A stretch of DNA of 64,000 nucleotides from Serendipita indica DSM 11827. Lineage: Eukaryota > Basidiomycota > Agaricomycetes > Sebacinales > Serendipitaceae. This document shows positions 23,331 to 35,410 of the stretch, piece by piece. The notes under the pieces were generated by a model. It saw only the letters and a list, made by a program, of their open reading frames with translations, was not told the DNA's origin and ran no database searches. Both the position numbers and the translations under genes were made by a program. Each line of letters begins with the position of its first letter. Within the stretch, counting starts at the first letter, position 1. Location: contig CAJVGD010000042.1 in the NCBI GenBank assembly GCA_910890315.1, positions 2,294,001-2,358,000 on the forward strand. Reading direction: 5' to 3'.

Positions 23331-24224
23331 TCAGATTCTTGAGGTTGTTTAGAGAATAATCAATGCGCTAGAATAAGTCCAGATGCGCTAGAATAATCTT
23401 TATGTAGCAATTTGTCACTAAGATAGAGCAATAGAGCTAACCAGACGTCGAACAAAGCTTTGGGCCCACCTGTAGGCTCATTGCATATTCCAAAAATTTA
23501 ATTTTAATTTGGGGGAATTTTTCTGTCCCTGCAGCTGGCAGGACGGAGCCTGGCCAGGTGAGGTGACCGGTGGTGGACTGTAGAATCATTCTATTCAATA
23601 ATTGACCCCGTAAGTGTGCGTTTCTCTCTATTTAGCGGAGATAATCAGCTTGAACCCGACCACGACCGCGATGGAACAGCGGATTGACAATCAAAGCAGG
23701 CAAGAGTCTTGGAATAAAGTTTGACGAACAGACTCTTTTCTTGGTCTCTCGTTGTGATCTCTGCTGGATGTACGCTGCCCGCCAGACTCCACCGCCTAGA
23801 CGAACCACTGAAAGCGGATCAACCACCTTGATACAGGATTTCGACACCTCATCGCCATTTTCTAAGCCCGTAGTGGAGTCGCCCACGGACCACGCTGAGA
23901 CTTCCCATCATAATATCGGAGATACGACTCACGTCGACGAAACATTAGCGACACGACGCCTCGACGGAGATAGTCTAGCATCGCCTTGATTCCTCGAAAT
24001 ATTGTTTCGACAACTCTTTTGGTATATAAACACTTCGCACGGGAGGGATGTTCCATCAGGCTGGCCTTTCTTCTTCTTTTTCGCCTTTGGCTCTGGTTTT
24101 CTTCCTTCTATCTTGTTTATCTCCGGATTCTGACCGAGGTACGCTTCGTCATGATGAGTAAACATGCCTTGACGATCTGACTTCTGACTACAGGCATTGT
24201 CTATCTTATCAACTATCTATCACC
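23331..24224. other. Intergenic region and promoter of the secreted His-rich gene
   Basis: An AT-rich stretch lies at 23490-23520. An open frame at 23684-23989 (+) has no recognisable content. A TATA-like GGTATATAAACAC is at about 24021, and a plausible 5' UTR intron (GTACGC near 24139 to CTACAG at about 24194) precedes the ATG at 24225. Confidence 0.4.
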
Positions 24225-24703
24225 ATGCATCTCTCGTCATTCTCAGCTGTGGTCGTCGTACTAGTATCGACAAACCTTGCCCTCTCCGCACCACTTCCAG
24301 ACCCGCATCCAAGCCCTGCTCCAGTGCCCTCGCCGATTTGGCACTTGATCAAAGTTTACTTTCAAAATCCAAATCCAGCTCTCCTCCATCACACAATCAT
24401 GCTCCGTACCATCATCAAGACCATGGAGCGCCGCCGCACCAAAGCTATGGACCACTGCACCACATGGACCACGAACGACAGCATCACCACTCAGATTTTG
24501 GTCATACAGGCCATCACGATCCTTATGCTCCCTCCAACCCTCACGGCTCGTATAGTCATGAACAATCTCACTGGCAACATGACGAAGAACACCGGTTCAG
24601 CGGCACCCATTCAAGTGGGTACTCGCCGCATGACCACGCTTCATCTCGCCGCATGACCACGCTTCATACCATGGTGGCGGAGGTGGAGGTTATTACAAGC
24701 TGA
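24225..24703 (+). pseudogene. Secreted His-rich protein gene with a frame discontinuity
   Basis: The ATG at 24225 opens a clear signal peptide (MHLSSFSAVVVVLVSTNLAL), then a run of X-Pro dipeptides (APLPDPHPSPAPVPSP). After about 24345 the same frame turns into unlikely sequence, whereas the neighbouring frame, ending at 24703, becomes strongly protein-like and His-rich (HNHAPYHHQDHGAPPHQSYG, then GHTGHHDPYAPSNPHGSYSH). No canonical intron of normal length restores the frame between 24340 and 24390, so the gene is probably frameshifted or contains a sequencing indel. Composition resembles the His-rich precursor at 36338. The function is unknown; metal binding is a guess from composition. Confidence 0.5.
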
Positions 24704-24836
24704 GGCGTACGCTCATCGACGAGCTGGATTAGACCTCGCATGTAGCTTCGTTATGCAAGTCGTTCATTCTTAGTTATTAGAGAGACTGATGGAACACAAC
24801 TTTGATTATTTGAGACGAGCTAGCGGGCTAGGTTGT

Positions 24837-25035
24837 CTACCAGCACTTCGCGCAGGTAGGGCAGCATGGCTCTGCGTCGCTGAACACTTGGTTAGCGTAC
24901 ATACCACCTGGTTCAATAGTTCTAGAGGACGCACGCTTCAGGATTGGGGTTGGCTTCACGAGCGTTGAGGTCGATGATGGGTGCCGCAACGACGGCGCTA
25001 GCGAAGAGGAGCGCAATAAGGGCAGTAAACTTCAT
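24837..25035 (-). CDS. Small secreted cysteine-rich peptide precursor (47 aa)
   Basis: Two exons, 25035-24935 and 24879-24837, join in frame through a 55-nt intron (donor GTGCGT, acceptor GTTCAG). The protein starts with a textbook signal peptide (MKFTALIALLFASAVVAAP), then IIDLNAREANPNPEADAEP, and ends in the Cys-rich tail CCPTCAKCW. Four cysteines in the last nine residues, in a CC-x-x-C-x-x-C pattern, suggest a compact disulfide knot or a metal site. It lacks a CaaX end, so it is not a typical basidiomycete lipopeptide pheromone. No family is recognised. The NPNP before the acidic stretch is of the X-Pro type seen in other secreted precursors in this window. Confidence 0.7.
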
Positions 25036-27273
25036 CTATAGTGCAGTATTAACCAACAGAAATTCCAATTCAGTGTTGCTTACCGTGAATGTAGTCTGCA
25101 AATGAGCAAAGACACAGGAGCAAGGGTGCTGGGGACAGAGACAGAGGTAGCTAGAAGGGTTTATAATTCGTTGAAAGTGGCATAAAACGGCCTTTGGCGT
25201 CCGTTTTACGGGCAGTGGTGACCGTACATCTGACAAGACCCACTAAGTGACATACAGGAAGCCATTGAGCCTAGCGAGTGGCTCCCTGAGAGTCCCAGTT
25301 CGGCTCGCATCTCGGCCGGTAATCCCCCTTCATTTGAATTAGGGTAATAGACCTACTTGGCGTGCATCTGCCTATTGCCATCCTCATCACCCTCGGATAT
25401 TTTCCAATTCGTGGTGACGTCTGCGGAACCATTCTCAGCCAGCGCGTTTTACTGTGGGTATTCAAAACAATGACACGTTGCCGCTTAGTCAGAATTCAAA
25501 CGAAATAATGACACTATCACGGGTTTGTCGAGCCCCCGGCACCCTAATAGTGAGTATACAAAAGATAGCCCGAAGAGAACGGCAAGCCGACGGAGTATTG
25601 TATACTGATCATAGATAGAGATAGAAATATGAGTAAGTAGAAGATTGGCGGTTAATAGTTATGATTCAACCATCGCATATATAGGTATGCATGTGGCAAA
25701 ATAATCATACACCTGCATTTTGCACCTGTATTTGCCAGATAGAATACGATTCAATCGTTAAGGAAATTCATCCGCTGTCGTGAATTAATCGGATTTCCTC
25801 CTAAGGCCACTGTTGGCATTATCCGTCAGTTGCCTCCGATGAGGGTAAATGCTTAGAGGCTGTCACAGTTGCCAGTGCATTACCACTACTCAAGACACAC
25901 AAGCGCCTTCTGGAATGTGTGAAAGGAAAGGGAGTAGTCAGCCATCACACGCTTAGTCGAAGTCTTGAATTCTCACAAGGCGAGCTATCAAATGGGTGAA
26001 GAGTTGACAGCCCAAATAGTATATGAATGAAACCTATTGTAGGTTGTTTAGGCTAGGAGTAAAAGCGACTGTATTCCTATTGGCGACATTCCACTAACGT
26101 ACAAGATACACGGCAATTCAATGCCAGATTTCAATGTTGCGTAACTGTTAGCATTGTATATAATGAGATCGTGGAATATCTCGCATCGAAAGCACTTCGA
26201 ATCGGAATTTATCACCGCTGTTATATAGACCCCGAGCTGTGGCTTTCCATTGGTTCGCTGCTCAAAGTTTTACTTAAATTGAACGTACGGGCTTATCCCC
26301 GGCCCGCCTGTCTATCTAGTCACGCTAATTCTGTAAATCCTCAGGAGCTCGACGGTCAAAGATAAGCTCTAGTTGATTATATTCTTTTTCTGCGCGCTAG
26401 GCAGCCTCGGCGTCTAACCTGGCAGTTTGGTGACATAATAAATTGAACCGGTTCTCCACCCCTGTTCTGTCGCATAGTACAGCCGTTGTCAAAAACCTTG
26501 ACCCCACACGCACTCATTTCGACCAACCGACCCATAAATCGGGGCAGGCCGCTATAAATATAGAAACCCATCTCTAAATTCTCACCTGAGATATTATAGT
26601 TCACTCAAATTATGAGGGGATCTCCTGCTCGGCGGTTCACCCAGAGTGAGAGGACGTGCTTCGGAAACGGTCGGGAGAATCTAGATTGAGACGTTAAATG
26701 TGATCGAACGTATAAAGGAAGTCTAGGAGACTCGCATCTCAATTTTTCTTGATGCCGCCAATCCTCTATTCACCTTTCATCCCGTGGCCGTGAGCTTGGA
26801 TTGTCCAACGTAGTCTTACTATTGAGCTCAAAATGTATGTACACAAAGACTATTTTATTACCATGAATAGCCAATAGCATTTTGGCCCTACTGGATCCCA
26901 CATTGCCACCGAAGACAAATCATGTCGACCAAGGGATTTGGTCCAGGAAAACGTCAGATGGCTACCCAAGAGGGGAAATCAGCTCAAGTCACTTCATTGA
27001 ACCATCTTTGAACGTTGTAATCAAACTGACACACTGTATCGACGCTTCACCAGAGCTACTTGAAGAAAGCGAGGGAAGTACAGCCCCGGAATTTTTTTGG
27101 GAGATTTCTTAGGTTCAAAGAAAGATTAATACATCGAAAGGTTGAATTTTGGAGGGGCGTGAGACATTTTTCTTGGGGCTGGTCGAAATGAGAGCACGTG
27201 GGTTTGTGACAACGGCTGTATTGAACTTGGTTAGCTCCACCACGAGCAGCTGTTCTGCAGAAAGTGTTTCGAA
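25036..27273. other. Gene-poor intergenic region
   Basis: Over 2.2 kb without a supported gene. It contains only short, composition-poor ORFs on both strands, none spliceable into a protein-like chain that I can see. The last 150 bp is the promoter of the first P450 gene. Confidence 0.5.
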
Positions 27274-29299
27274 ATGAACGCAACCACCCTCAGTAATCTT
27301 ATTTCTCAAATCGTGGAGAACCTCCCTGAAAATGTCCGACATTCTCTCAGCAAGGTCACAACGGTGCGTGCAGTCCAAGTTGGACTGGGGCTTGTCATCG
27401 TAGGCCAGTTCTATCGCTCGTGGAAGAACAGGGTACGTTGGAGAACGAGGGAATCGGGTGATAAATGGCACTGAAGTAGCACTAAACAGGTTCCTGTCCC
27501 TAGATACGGTGGAATTGTCTCATTTTCTGTTCTTTTATCGACGATACGAATGATCAGGAGAGGGCCGACTGTTTGGTCAGAGTATTACTCCAAGGTGCTT
27601 GTCTTAGTGCTCACCAATGTGGCACTCATCCTACTTTTAGTATCCTATGGCCATGATGCCAAATGGTAGTCGATGGCTCCTTGTCGTGCGAGACGAATTC
27701 GTAGACGAAGTCAACCGGGCGCCCGACAGCGTGCTATCCTTTGCTTCTGCGACCGAAGAGACCATCCAAATCCCATATACTCTTGGGGCTCAAGTCGCGG
27801 ACAATGAATACCATCATATTGTTATCCGGAACTATGTATGTGATTCCTTTCTTCATCAAACCTGACACTAATTCTTTCATAGATGACTCGTCATCTCCAC
27901 TCCATTTTTCCAGAGGTGTACGACGAGGTTAGACATACGCTTGAGAACGACATTACGCTCAATACGAATGGTACTTCGTCGATTCATTGGTTCAGATGCT
28001 CGAATCTGACAAGCACGCAGAATGGAAAGAACTTCACGTCTTTCCTTGGGTACTTGACGTCATAGCCAAAGCGAGCAACCGCGTTTTTGTCGGCACTCCG
28101 CTTTGCCGGAATCCTGAATGGCTTTCAATCGTGATCGATGGCGCGACATCTGTTGTCAAAACAGCCGCTATCATCAACATGTTCCCTGTCCATCTGCGAG
28201 GGTATGGCCTTTCCCATATACTGATATGGTAATTGAATGTCCCCAGCATTGTCGGATGGCTTGTATCCACTAAGGATGCTCGCAATCGACAAGCGTCAGT
28301 GCTCGCTAAAGATGTGATTGAGGCGCATCTAAACCAAGTTGGCAAAGCCGAAAATGTGCGCTCAATAGTTACTCTACGATTCCATTGACACCTCTACAGG
28401 CAGACTTTCTCGATTCCTTGTTATCCGTTGCTCCCCAGGAGGAACTCAACGTCGAAGATATCACAAGGCGTATCATCACGGTTAATTTTGCGGCGATTCA
28501 TACGAGCTCCCTTGTACGTCTCCCGGAACAAAGACAAAGTCCAAACCAAAATGCTAAATTTCTACAGAACCTTACTCATGCACTCTATTGGATCACCGCT
28601 CGGTATGCTCACAAGCTGCGATTATTACTGGCAACTGATGTCTATAACAGCCCTGAGTATGTGGAACCCATGCGCGAGGAGATTGAGGCTGTGATCACAG
28701 AGATGGGCTGGTCGAAGAACGCGATCAGTCATATGCCCAAAGTCGAGAGCTTTATGAAGGAGTGTATGCGTGTTGTGCCACTTGGTTCAAGTAAGTTATT
28801 TCTTTCGATGAGCGCGCAGCTGCCATCTCACACATAACAAGTTTCGATGGCCAGACGAGTTATCAAACCGTTTACATTTTCCAATGGCATTTCTCCGCCA
28901 ATTGGGACTATCATAGCCGCGCATGTCTATGCAACCCACATGGACGAGGCACACTATGCCAACCCGGGAACATTCGACGGATTCCGCTTCGTCAAGTCAG
29001 GCGCTGATGTAGAAGGGAAACCGAAAGAGACAATGTACTCGACATCAGCAAGCTATATGGCATTTAGCCACGGACGACATGCTTGCCCAGGACGCTTTTT
29101 CGCGTCGATGGAGCTCAAGATCATATTCGCCTATCTTGTTCTGAATTACGACTTCACCTGGCCCTCCGAGGTTACAAGAAACCTCAAACCAGGGGAAAAG
29201 TATCGACCAAAGGATATGTGGTTCGGAAGCACCTTTGTTCCGGACCCGGAGGCCAAGATTTTGGTTCGAAAACGGCAGGCAGAGTCGTCATTTGCATAG
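27274..29299 (+). CDS. Cytochrome P450 monooxygenase, first tandem copy
   Basis: Ten exons join in frame to 527 aa: 27274-27432, 27490-27594, 27641-27835, 27883-27970, 28021-28201, 28247-28355, 28400-28513, 28568-28602, 28651-28790 and 28842-29299. Residues about 32-45 form an N-terminal membrane anchor (AVQVGLGLVIVGQF). The I-helix reads NFAAIHTSS, as in a fungal P450 group that includes ent-kaurene oxidase-like and other terpene oxidases; the ExxR motif is ECMR, the PERF-type motif is FDGFRF, and the heme loop is FSHGRHACPGRFFA with the ligand Cys. It is an ER haem monooxygenase; the substrate is unknown. All key motifs are present, so it looks functional. Confidence 0.9.
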
Positions 29300-29891
29300 G
29301 GACGTTGAAGGGCCTCAACTACCTTAGAGATAGATCGTCAACGACTGGTTGTTTCAACATCCGATCCTTGTGTCGAGTAGGATTATATTGGGATTAAAAG
29401 CATCTTGCGTAGCTCCACATTGTCCAACCTCTACCTCAACTTCGCCCTTGACTTGCCTTTTGGGACGACCGTGTGAACGTATAATGAATTCATCTGCAGC
29501 CGCTACCCTCGTCATATGAATTGGTTCATGCCAACCGCGTATACAGACTCGTCTTGGAAACCAAGCAGCAAGGCGTCATGTGGGTAACACGACGCTGGAG
29601 GACTCCCTGTTGAGAGGGGACCTGTTCGTACGCTTGATCCTCCCACCTTTCCCGCTCCCATCGGGCGCGAGAGACTTCGAAATATACGAAGGTGCTGATG
29701 GCCTGTTATACGCACTTTCGCATTGGCTGGAGGAGCTTCGGCTTTGCTGTCCACGAGGCGGCCACGGCTTCTTATAGAAGAGCTCGGTGGAGATACCAAG
29801 CTGGACTCGTTCTCATCCTCGTCAGAGGCGCAGAAAATTCCTCTCATTATCTTTGCCATCTAGGCGGTACTCATCCACTTCAAGTTTGGGA
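29300..29891. other. Spacer between the tandem P450 genes
   Basis: About 590 bp with the 3' flank of the first P450 and the promoter of the second. Small ORFs here have no support. Confidence 0.5.
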
Positions 29892-31911
29892 ATGAACGGA
29901 ACGATTCTCGACAATCTTGCGTCTCAAATTGTCGACAAACTCCCCGACAATGTTCAAGGACAGCTAAGCAAGGTCACGACAATGCGTGCGGTCCAGGTCG
30001 GACTAGGTTTTGTTGTCCTAGGCCAGATATATCGTTGGTGGGAGAACAGGGTATGTCATATAGCAAAGAAACCGTCGCCAGTAGCAGTGATGATCCGCCG
30101 CTAAACAGATGCCTGTTCCGAGATACGGTGGTATCGTCTCATTTTCGAGCCTCTTATCCACGATACGAATGAGCAAGCGAGGACCAAGCGTTTTGTCAGA
30201 GTATTATTCGCGGGTAATATTTCGTCTTATTGTTCAGAATTATGACACTCACTCTTGCTGTAGTATCCCATGGCCATGATTCCGGCGGGTAGTCAATGGC
30301 AACTCGTCGTGCGCAGCGAATTTATAGATGAAGTCAATCGGGCGCCCGATGACGTTCTGTCGTTCATCTCTGCCACAGAGGAATCGATTCAAGCTGGACA
30401 TACTCTTGGCTCACAAATCGTCGAAAATCATTACCATCACAACGTCATCCGAAACTATGTACGGGGTTCCAGTTTCCATCAGACCTAAAGCTTACTCCGA
30501 ATAGATGACACGCCAACTTCACTCCATCTTTCCAGAGGTGTACGACGAGGTCAAATATACGTTTGAGAATGATGCCACCCTCAACAGTGATGGTATATTG
30601 TCACTTTATTAATTATGATACTCAAATCTAACGATCAGTCAGAGTGGAGGGAGCTCCATGTGTTTCCTTGGATCTTAAAGGTTGTAGCCAAAGCGAGCAA
30701 CCGTGTTTTTGTGGACACCCCGCTCTGCCGAGATCCTCAATGGCTATCAGTAGTAATCGAGGATGCAACCTCTGTCGTCAAGACGGCCACCTTCATCAAC
30801 TTGTTTCCTACGCCATTGCGAGGGTACGACCTTTGCTATTCCCTGTGCTATTTGCTGATAATTTCCTGAGTCTCGTCGGATGGCTCATTTCTGGTAAGAA
30901 AGCGCGTCTTCGACGAGCATCAGCTCTCGCGAAAGATGTCATTGAGGTGCATCTCAGCCGAGCGGGAAAGGATTTAGAAATGGTTGGGCTGATACTCTAC
31001 CTTGCGCCTCGATTGAACTTCTATTTAGCCAGACTTTCTGGACTGGCTCATATCCATTGCTCCTCAGGAGGAACTCAACGTTGAGGATATCACGAGGCGT
31101 ATCGTCGCCGTCAACTTTGCTGCAATTCATACAAGCTCGCTGGTATGCCTTGACGACCAAAGGAAAGAAAAAGTGCTAAATTTCCTTAGAGCCTTACGCA
31201 CGCGCTCTATTGGATCACTGCCAGGTATGCTCGCAAATACACATATACCCGGCAGCTGATGTTTGTAGGCCCGAGTACGTCGAGCCTATGAGGGAGGAGA
31301 TTGAAACCGTGACGAAAGAGATGGGCTGGTCCAAGAATGCGATCGGCCATATGCCAAGAGTCGAGAGTTTTATGAAGGAGTGCATGCGCGTCGTACCACT
31401 CGGTGCCAGTAGGCTCTTCCTCTTAGTCAAAAATTCTATCTCACGCGGTTTAGATACAATGGCTAGGCGGGTCATGAAACCGTTCAGGTTTTCCAACGGG
31501 GTCTCTCCACCTATCGGTACCGTCATCTCTACGCACGTCTATGCAATGCACATGAACGAATCGATCTATCCCAACGCGCATACCTTTGACGGATTTCGAT
31601 TTGTCAAGCCAGACTCTGACACCGAAGGGAAAGCAAAGGAGACAATGTACTCGACGTCGGTGAACTACATGCCCTTTAGCCATGGGCGACATGCCTGCCC
31701 CGGACGCTTTTTCGCATCGATGGAGCTCAAGCTCATGTTCGCCTATCTCGTTTTGCACTACGACTTCACCTGGCCAACCGAAGTTACACAGAAGCTCAAG
31801 CCCGGAGAGAAATACCGGCCAAAGGATATCTGGTTCGGAAACACTTTTATCCCGGATCCCAAAGCCAAGATTCTGGTTCGCAAGAGGCAGACGCGCTCGT
31901 CGCTTGAGTAA
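29892..31911 (+). CDS. Cytochrome P450 monooxygenase, second tandem copy
   Basis: Ten exons with the same boundaries and phases as the first copy join in frame to 528 aa: 29892-30050, 30109-30213, 30264-30458, 30505-30592, 30643-30823, 30871-30982, 31029-31142, 31190-31224, 31269-31408 and 31454-31911. The N-terminal anchor (AVQVGLGFVVLGQIYRWWEN), the I-helix block NFAAIHTSS, ExxR (ECMR), FDGFRF and the heme loop FSHGRHACPGRFFA are all present. The proteins share most residues, while introns and flanks have diverged clearly, so the duplication is older than the DUF6535/wax-synthase one at the left end. No terpene cyclase or other pathway gene is adjacent. Confidence 0.9.
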
Positions 31912-33813
31912 TGGACTTCCATTGCTGCGTAGATGAGGATTGTACCTCGTTTAAACGTCTCAATTTGTGCCAAATAAGAGCAATATTAGAATGGTACGCA
32001 GTTGAATTTGTTAAATTTATTGATCATGCGTGCCTTACAAGGGCGAGGGTCCCATTAGACCTTTGTCGTATTTGCCGTGGAAATGAATTCGCAGTTGCAT
32101 CACAGCCCTGCACTATTTAATCATCTATTCTCCTTATTTTGAATGTATTAACTAACTTTCAATTTCATCAGGGCAAGTGTCAATGAGGTCTCTCTTCTTA
32201 TGGACAGAACCCTATATCTATGCTTTGTTATTGCTCTTGTCAGCGGATACCAGCGATGCCACGGGCAAATACTCCTGTAGCTAATAACCCGCCGATCGGT
32301 AATTGCACCTTTCCCTTAAGAGGACGATATTATAGACAGCCTATACTCAGTTGTACGAGACAATGGATGTGAATATTGGAGCATGAGTAATCAATTGACA
32401 AGGCTGGATGAGAAGCAAGTGACTCGATGCCACGCTCTGTAAATCAAAGACGGCTCGAGTACTCATGAACTTTTGCAAAAGCTCCGTGAGCTTGGCTCGA
32501 AAGGAGAGCTGAGGAAGGAGGGTTATTGTTGGTAAGTATCGAACCGCGCCATAGTTCTATAGTGCTATAGTCTCTGGGATTCTGTCCACCCTCGACGGTC
32601 AATCAGCCGGACCCGAGGTTGTTTGTTGGCGTGCGAGCGAGACTAATATGTGTAGCGACGATATGTTTAGAGTTAATGGCGACTAGGAATCTCTTTCGAA
32701 TGCATGCTCTCGTGTATCCAGGTGCCGGGAATCTGGAGTGATTGGCCCGCAAATGGGTTACCGGCTGAGTCGACACATGGTCTCGTATACAGGTATTCAC
32801 TCTAAATGATTAGATCACGTTCAATCCGGTGACACCAAACATTTCTCGTGACTGTAGAATGTAAAGCCGCAAGCTTCCGTGGCAGCCATCGTTCAAATGT
32901 AGAACAGAAGCATGACTTTCACTATTCCACTCCTACTCGTTGCTGGGTCTGGAGCGGACAGCCAACGTCCATCCGCCCGACGAGCGGGAATAATATTGAC
33001 ATAGCGCTCAAAGCGCATAGAGGGCACTACTCGCTAATTGCAGAGCGCGATGACCGGAAGGATGCATCTCATATATGGGGAGTATAAGCAGGCTGCCGAA
33101 ACTCATCCAAACTTCGAGCCCAACTCTCACTCTTAGCGATTAACAGTCGCGAAACGGGACGTGGCATTAGTACACTCCGCTCTGCTAGTCCCAGTACATC
33201 AAACGTCCTACAACGCCGCTCGCCCATCTCCTAGGAGGAGAAAAGCACGAACGGGTAAGATGTGGGTAGTGGTCGTGGGGAATGGAAAACGAGTAACGAC
33301 AGTGAGCAACAAGGTACGTATACGGAATACGTCGCGTGTTTAGAGAATCGGGTGGACGTTTGTTTGGCGGGAAAGGGGGGTACGACAAGAGTGTACACGT
33401 ACGTTGGGACAGGACGGTTGGTGGGGAGCGGAAAACCATTACAGGTAGTAAATAAACAAGAGGGTCACAGGTCAGGTCGCCGAGGCGGATTATATGTTGC
33501 AAGGGGTGGGTGAGCGGTGGCGGAGGAAAATAGATGTACGCTTGTGAGCGTAGAGCGGTGATACGGCTCGTGCGAGTAGCCACAATCGTGGAGCGGAGGA
33601 GATTGAAACAGGGCAAAACTACTCGCGTAGAAAGCCACGAGCATCGCTCGTACATCTGGGGGGTCAAGCGACTGCGTCGAAAGCAAAATAGTGGACGGCA
33701 GTCGAGGTATCAAACTAGTGGTTGTCATGTCGTAAGAGGGGTGGAGATGTCATGTGAAAGAGTCGAGTCTGGTCGTAGCGTCGCACTTGATGCACGGACG
33801 GAGCGCAACCATC
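31912..33813. other. Gene-poor intergenic region
   Basis: About 1.9 kb with no supported gene. Short ORFs on both strands lack protein-like composition. The right 700 bp probably holds the 3' UTR of the surface-protein gene that ends at 33814. Confidence 0.5.
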
Positions 33814-35410
33814 TTAACTAGCATATCCGTAGCCACCATAGGCCTGCGAATGTCCCTGTCCATAGGGCGTCTGCGCGCCTTGGCTATAGCCCGTGTACGG
33901 ATCATAGTTTTGTGGCCACTGATTGCCCAACCCATTCACTTGCGCATTCGACCCGCTCCCACTCGCACCTGCTGCGCCATATCCGGCACCACGACCCGCT
34001 TGCCCAGGCCCATAGGTGCTCTCGCGCGTCGCGTCGACAAAGCCAGTGCCCGCAAACGGATCATTGCCGAATCCAGACCCAAAGCTCGTGTGATCGCCGG
34101 CACGCTTGGGCGGTGCGAGACCGCCGTTCGAGCCAGAACCAGACGCGGCCGTATATGCGTTTGATCCAGAAGACGAGGCGTATGCATTCGAGTACGCGTT
34201 GTAATCGTATCCTTGTGCATCATAGCCTTGTTGTGCACCATAGCCTTGTTGAGCGCCATAGCCTTGGTGAGAAGCATAAGCTGCCGTGGGTGGAGCCGCC
34301 GGGACAATATCATATGCCGAGTCGCGGGGCCGTTCATAGTTTGTGACAGGCGGCATGGCGAGAAGCTCATCCGGCTCCATCTCGCGCTCGGCACTCTTGC
34401 CGGGCGACGAATGGTTCGACCGCTGACGGGCGAGTTGGCTCGGGAGGGCTTGCGTCTGGGTCCGCGAGCGGGTGAGACCGCCGTGCGTCTGCTCGTCGGC
34501 GAGAGACATGGCAACTGGCGGTGGCGACATGGGCATGCCTGCAACGGGAGGACGAGAAAAGTCTTTCATCGAGGCCTCGTCCCACATGTCCTCCTCGCCC
34601 ATCTTTCCACGGTTATTCTTCCTCTTGATCCAGAATGCGATAAAGATCAGGGCACCAACGACCACAATGACGGCAACGGTCACCGTGGCCGCGACGGCTC
34701 CCTTGTTCGAGGTAAAGCTAGGCTTGTCAGGAGTCTCGGTTTGGTCCGCATTCGACGCAGTACTGCGGGATGTCGTGATTGTGGTCGTCTGACGAACGCT
34801 CGCAAATGTCTGCGATTGGGTATTCCGGATTACAGTGCGGGTATCGGAACTGGAGGATGAAGCAGTGCTTCGTGATGAAGAGGAACTGCTGGAAGAAGAG
34901 CTGGAAGACGTAGAAGAGGTCGAGGTTCTGAACAAGGAACAGGTGAGGAGTGTGTGAATGGCAGTGCGTAAATACTCACGACGTGGTCGAATCTTCCGGA
35001 GGGGGTTGGGGTGCTTGCGTAGAGGTCGTCGTTGTCGAAGTTGAAGTAGGCGTCGGAGTCTGCTCTGGGGTTCTAGACGACGTGGATTCCGACGAGGTAG
35101 ATGTCGAGGACTCGGATTCCCTGTTGTTGCGTCCGCGCCCGCGCCGACAATTTCCCAGTATCATGTTATGAAAGCACAGAAAGTGGAATAATCAGCGCCA
35201 TTACATTTTGCATATTAGATCGAATACGTACGAGTCACCAATGATGATAGGAATGGGCGGTCCCTGGGGCTCACGCTTTGCAAGAGCAGAGTCGAGAGCC
35301 CGCTCAAACGCAGGAGCGTGTCGTTTGCGAATGTCATTTGTGTGTGCTTGGGCCGTGAGCGCGGCAGAGGCGACAAGAAGAGAAACGGAGAGGGTGGTGA
35401 GCGTCTTCAT
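33814..35410 (-). CDS. Single-pass surface protein with Ser/Thr-rich ectodomain (Mid2/WSC-like)
   Basis: Exons 35410-35232, 35120-34980 and 34927-33814 join in frame to 477 aa. A signal peptide (MKTLTTLSVSLLVASAALTA) precedes a short region with two Lys-Arg sites (DIRKR and LAKR, the latter followed by EPQGPP). Next comes a Ser/Thr-rich, probably O-mannosylated stalk, with a run of 18 or so serines and tracts of TSTSTTTTSTQ type. Then comes one membrane helix (VAATVTVAVIVVVGALIFIA) with a basic stop-transfer (WIKRKNNRGK), and a long cytoplasmic tail rich in Gly, Tyr, Gln and Asn (repeats of the GYGAQQ type). This layout is that of fungal cell-wall stress sensors and of SKG6/AXL2-like proteins; no WSC cysteine domain is visible, so the specific role is open. 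Confidence 0.75.

Noticed and set aside
33161-33821. Overlapping short ORFs on both strands near 33.2-33.8 kb
   Set aside because: They have no conserved motif or consistent frame and probably lie in the 3' flank of the surface-protein gene.
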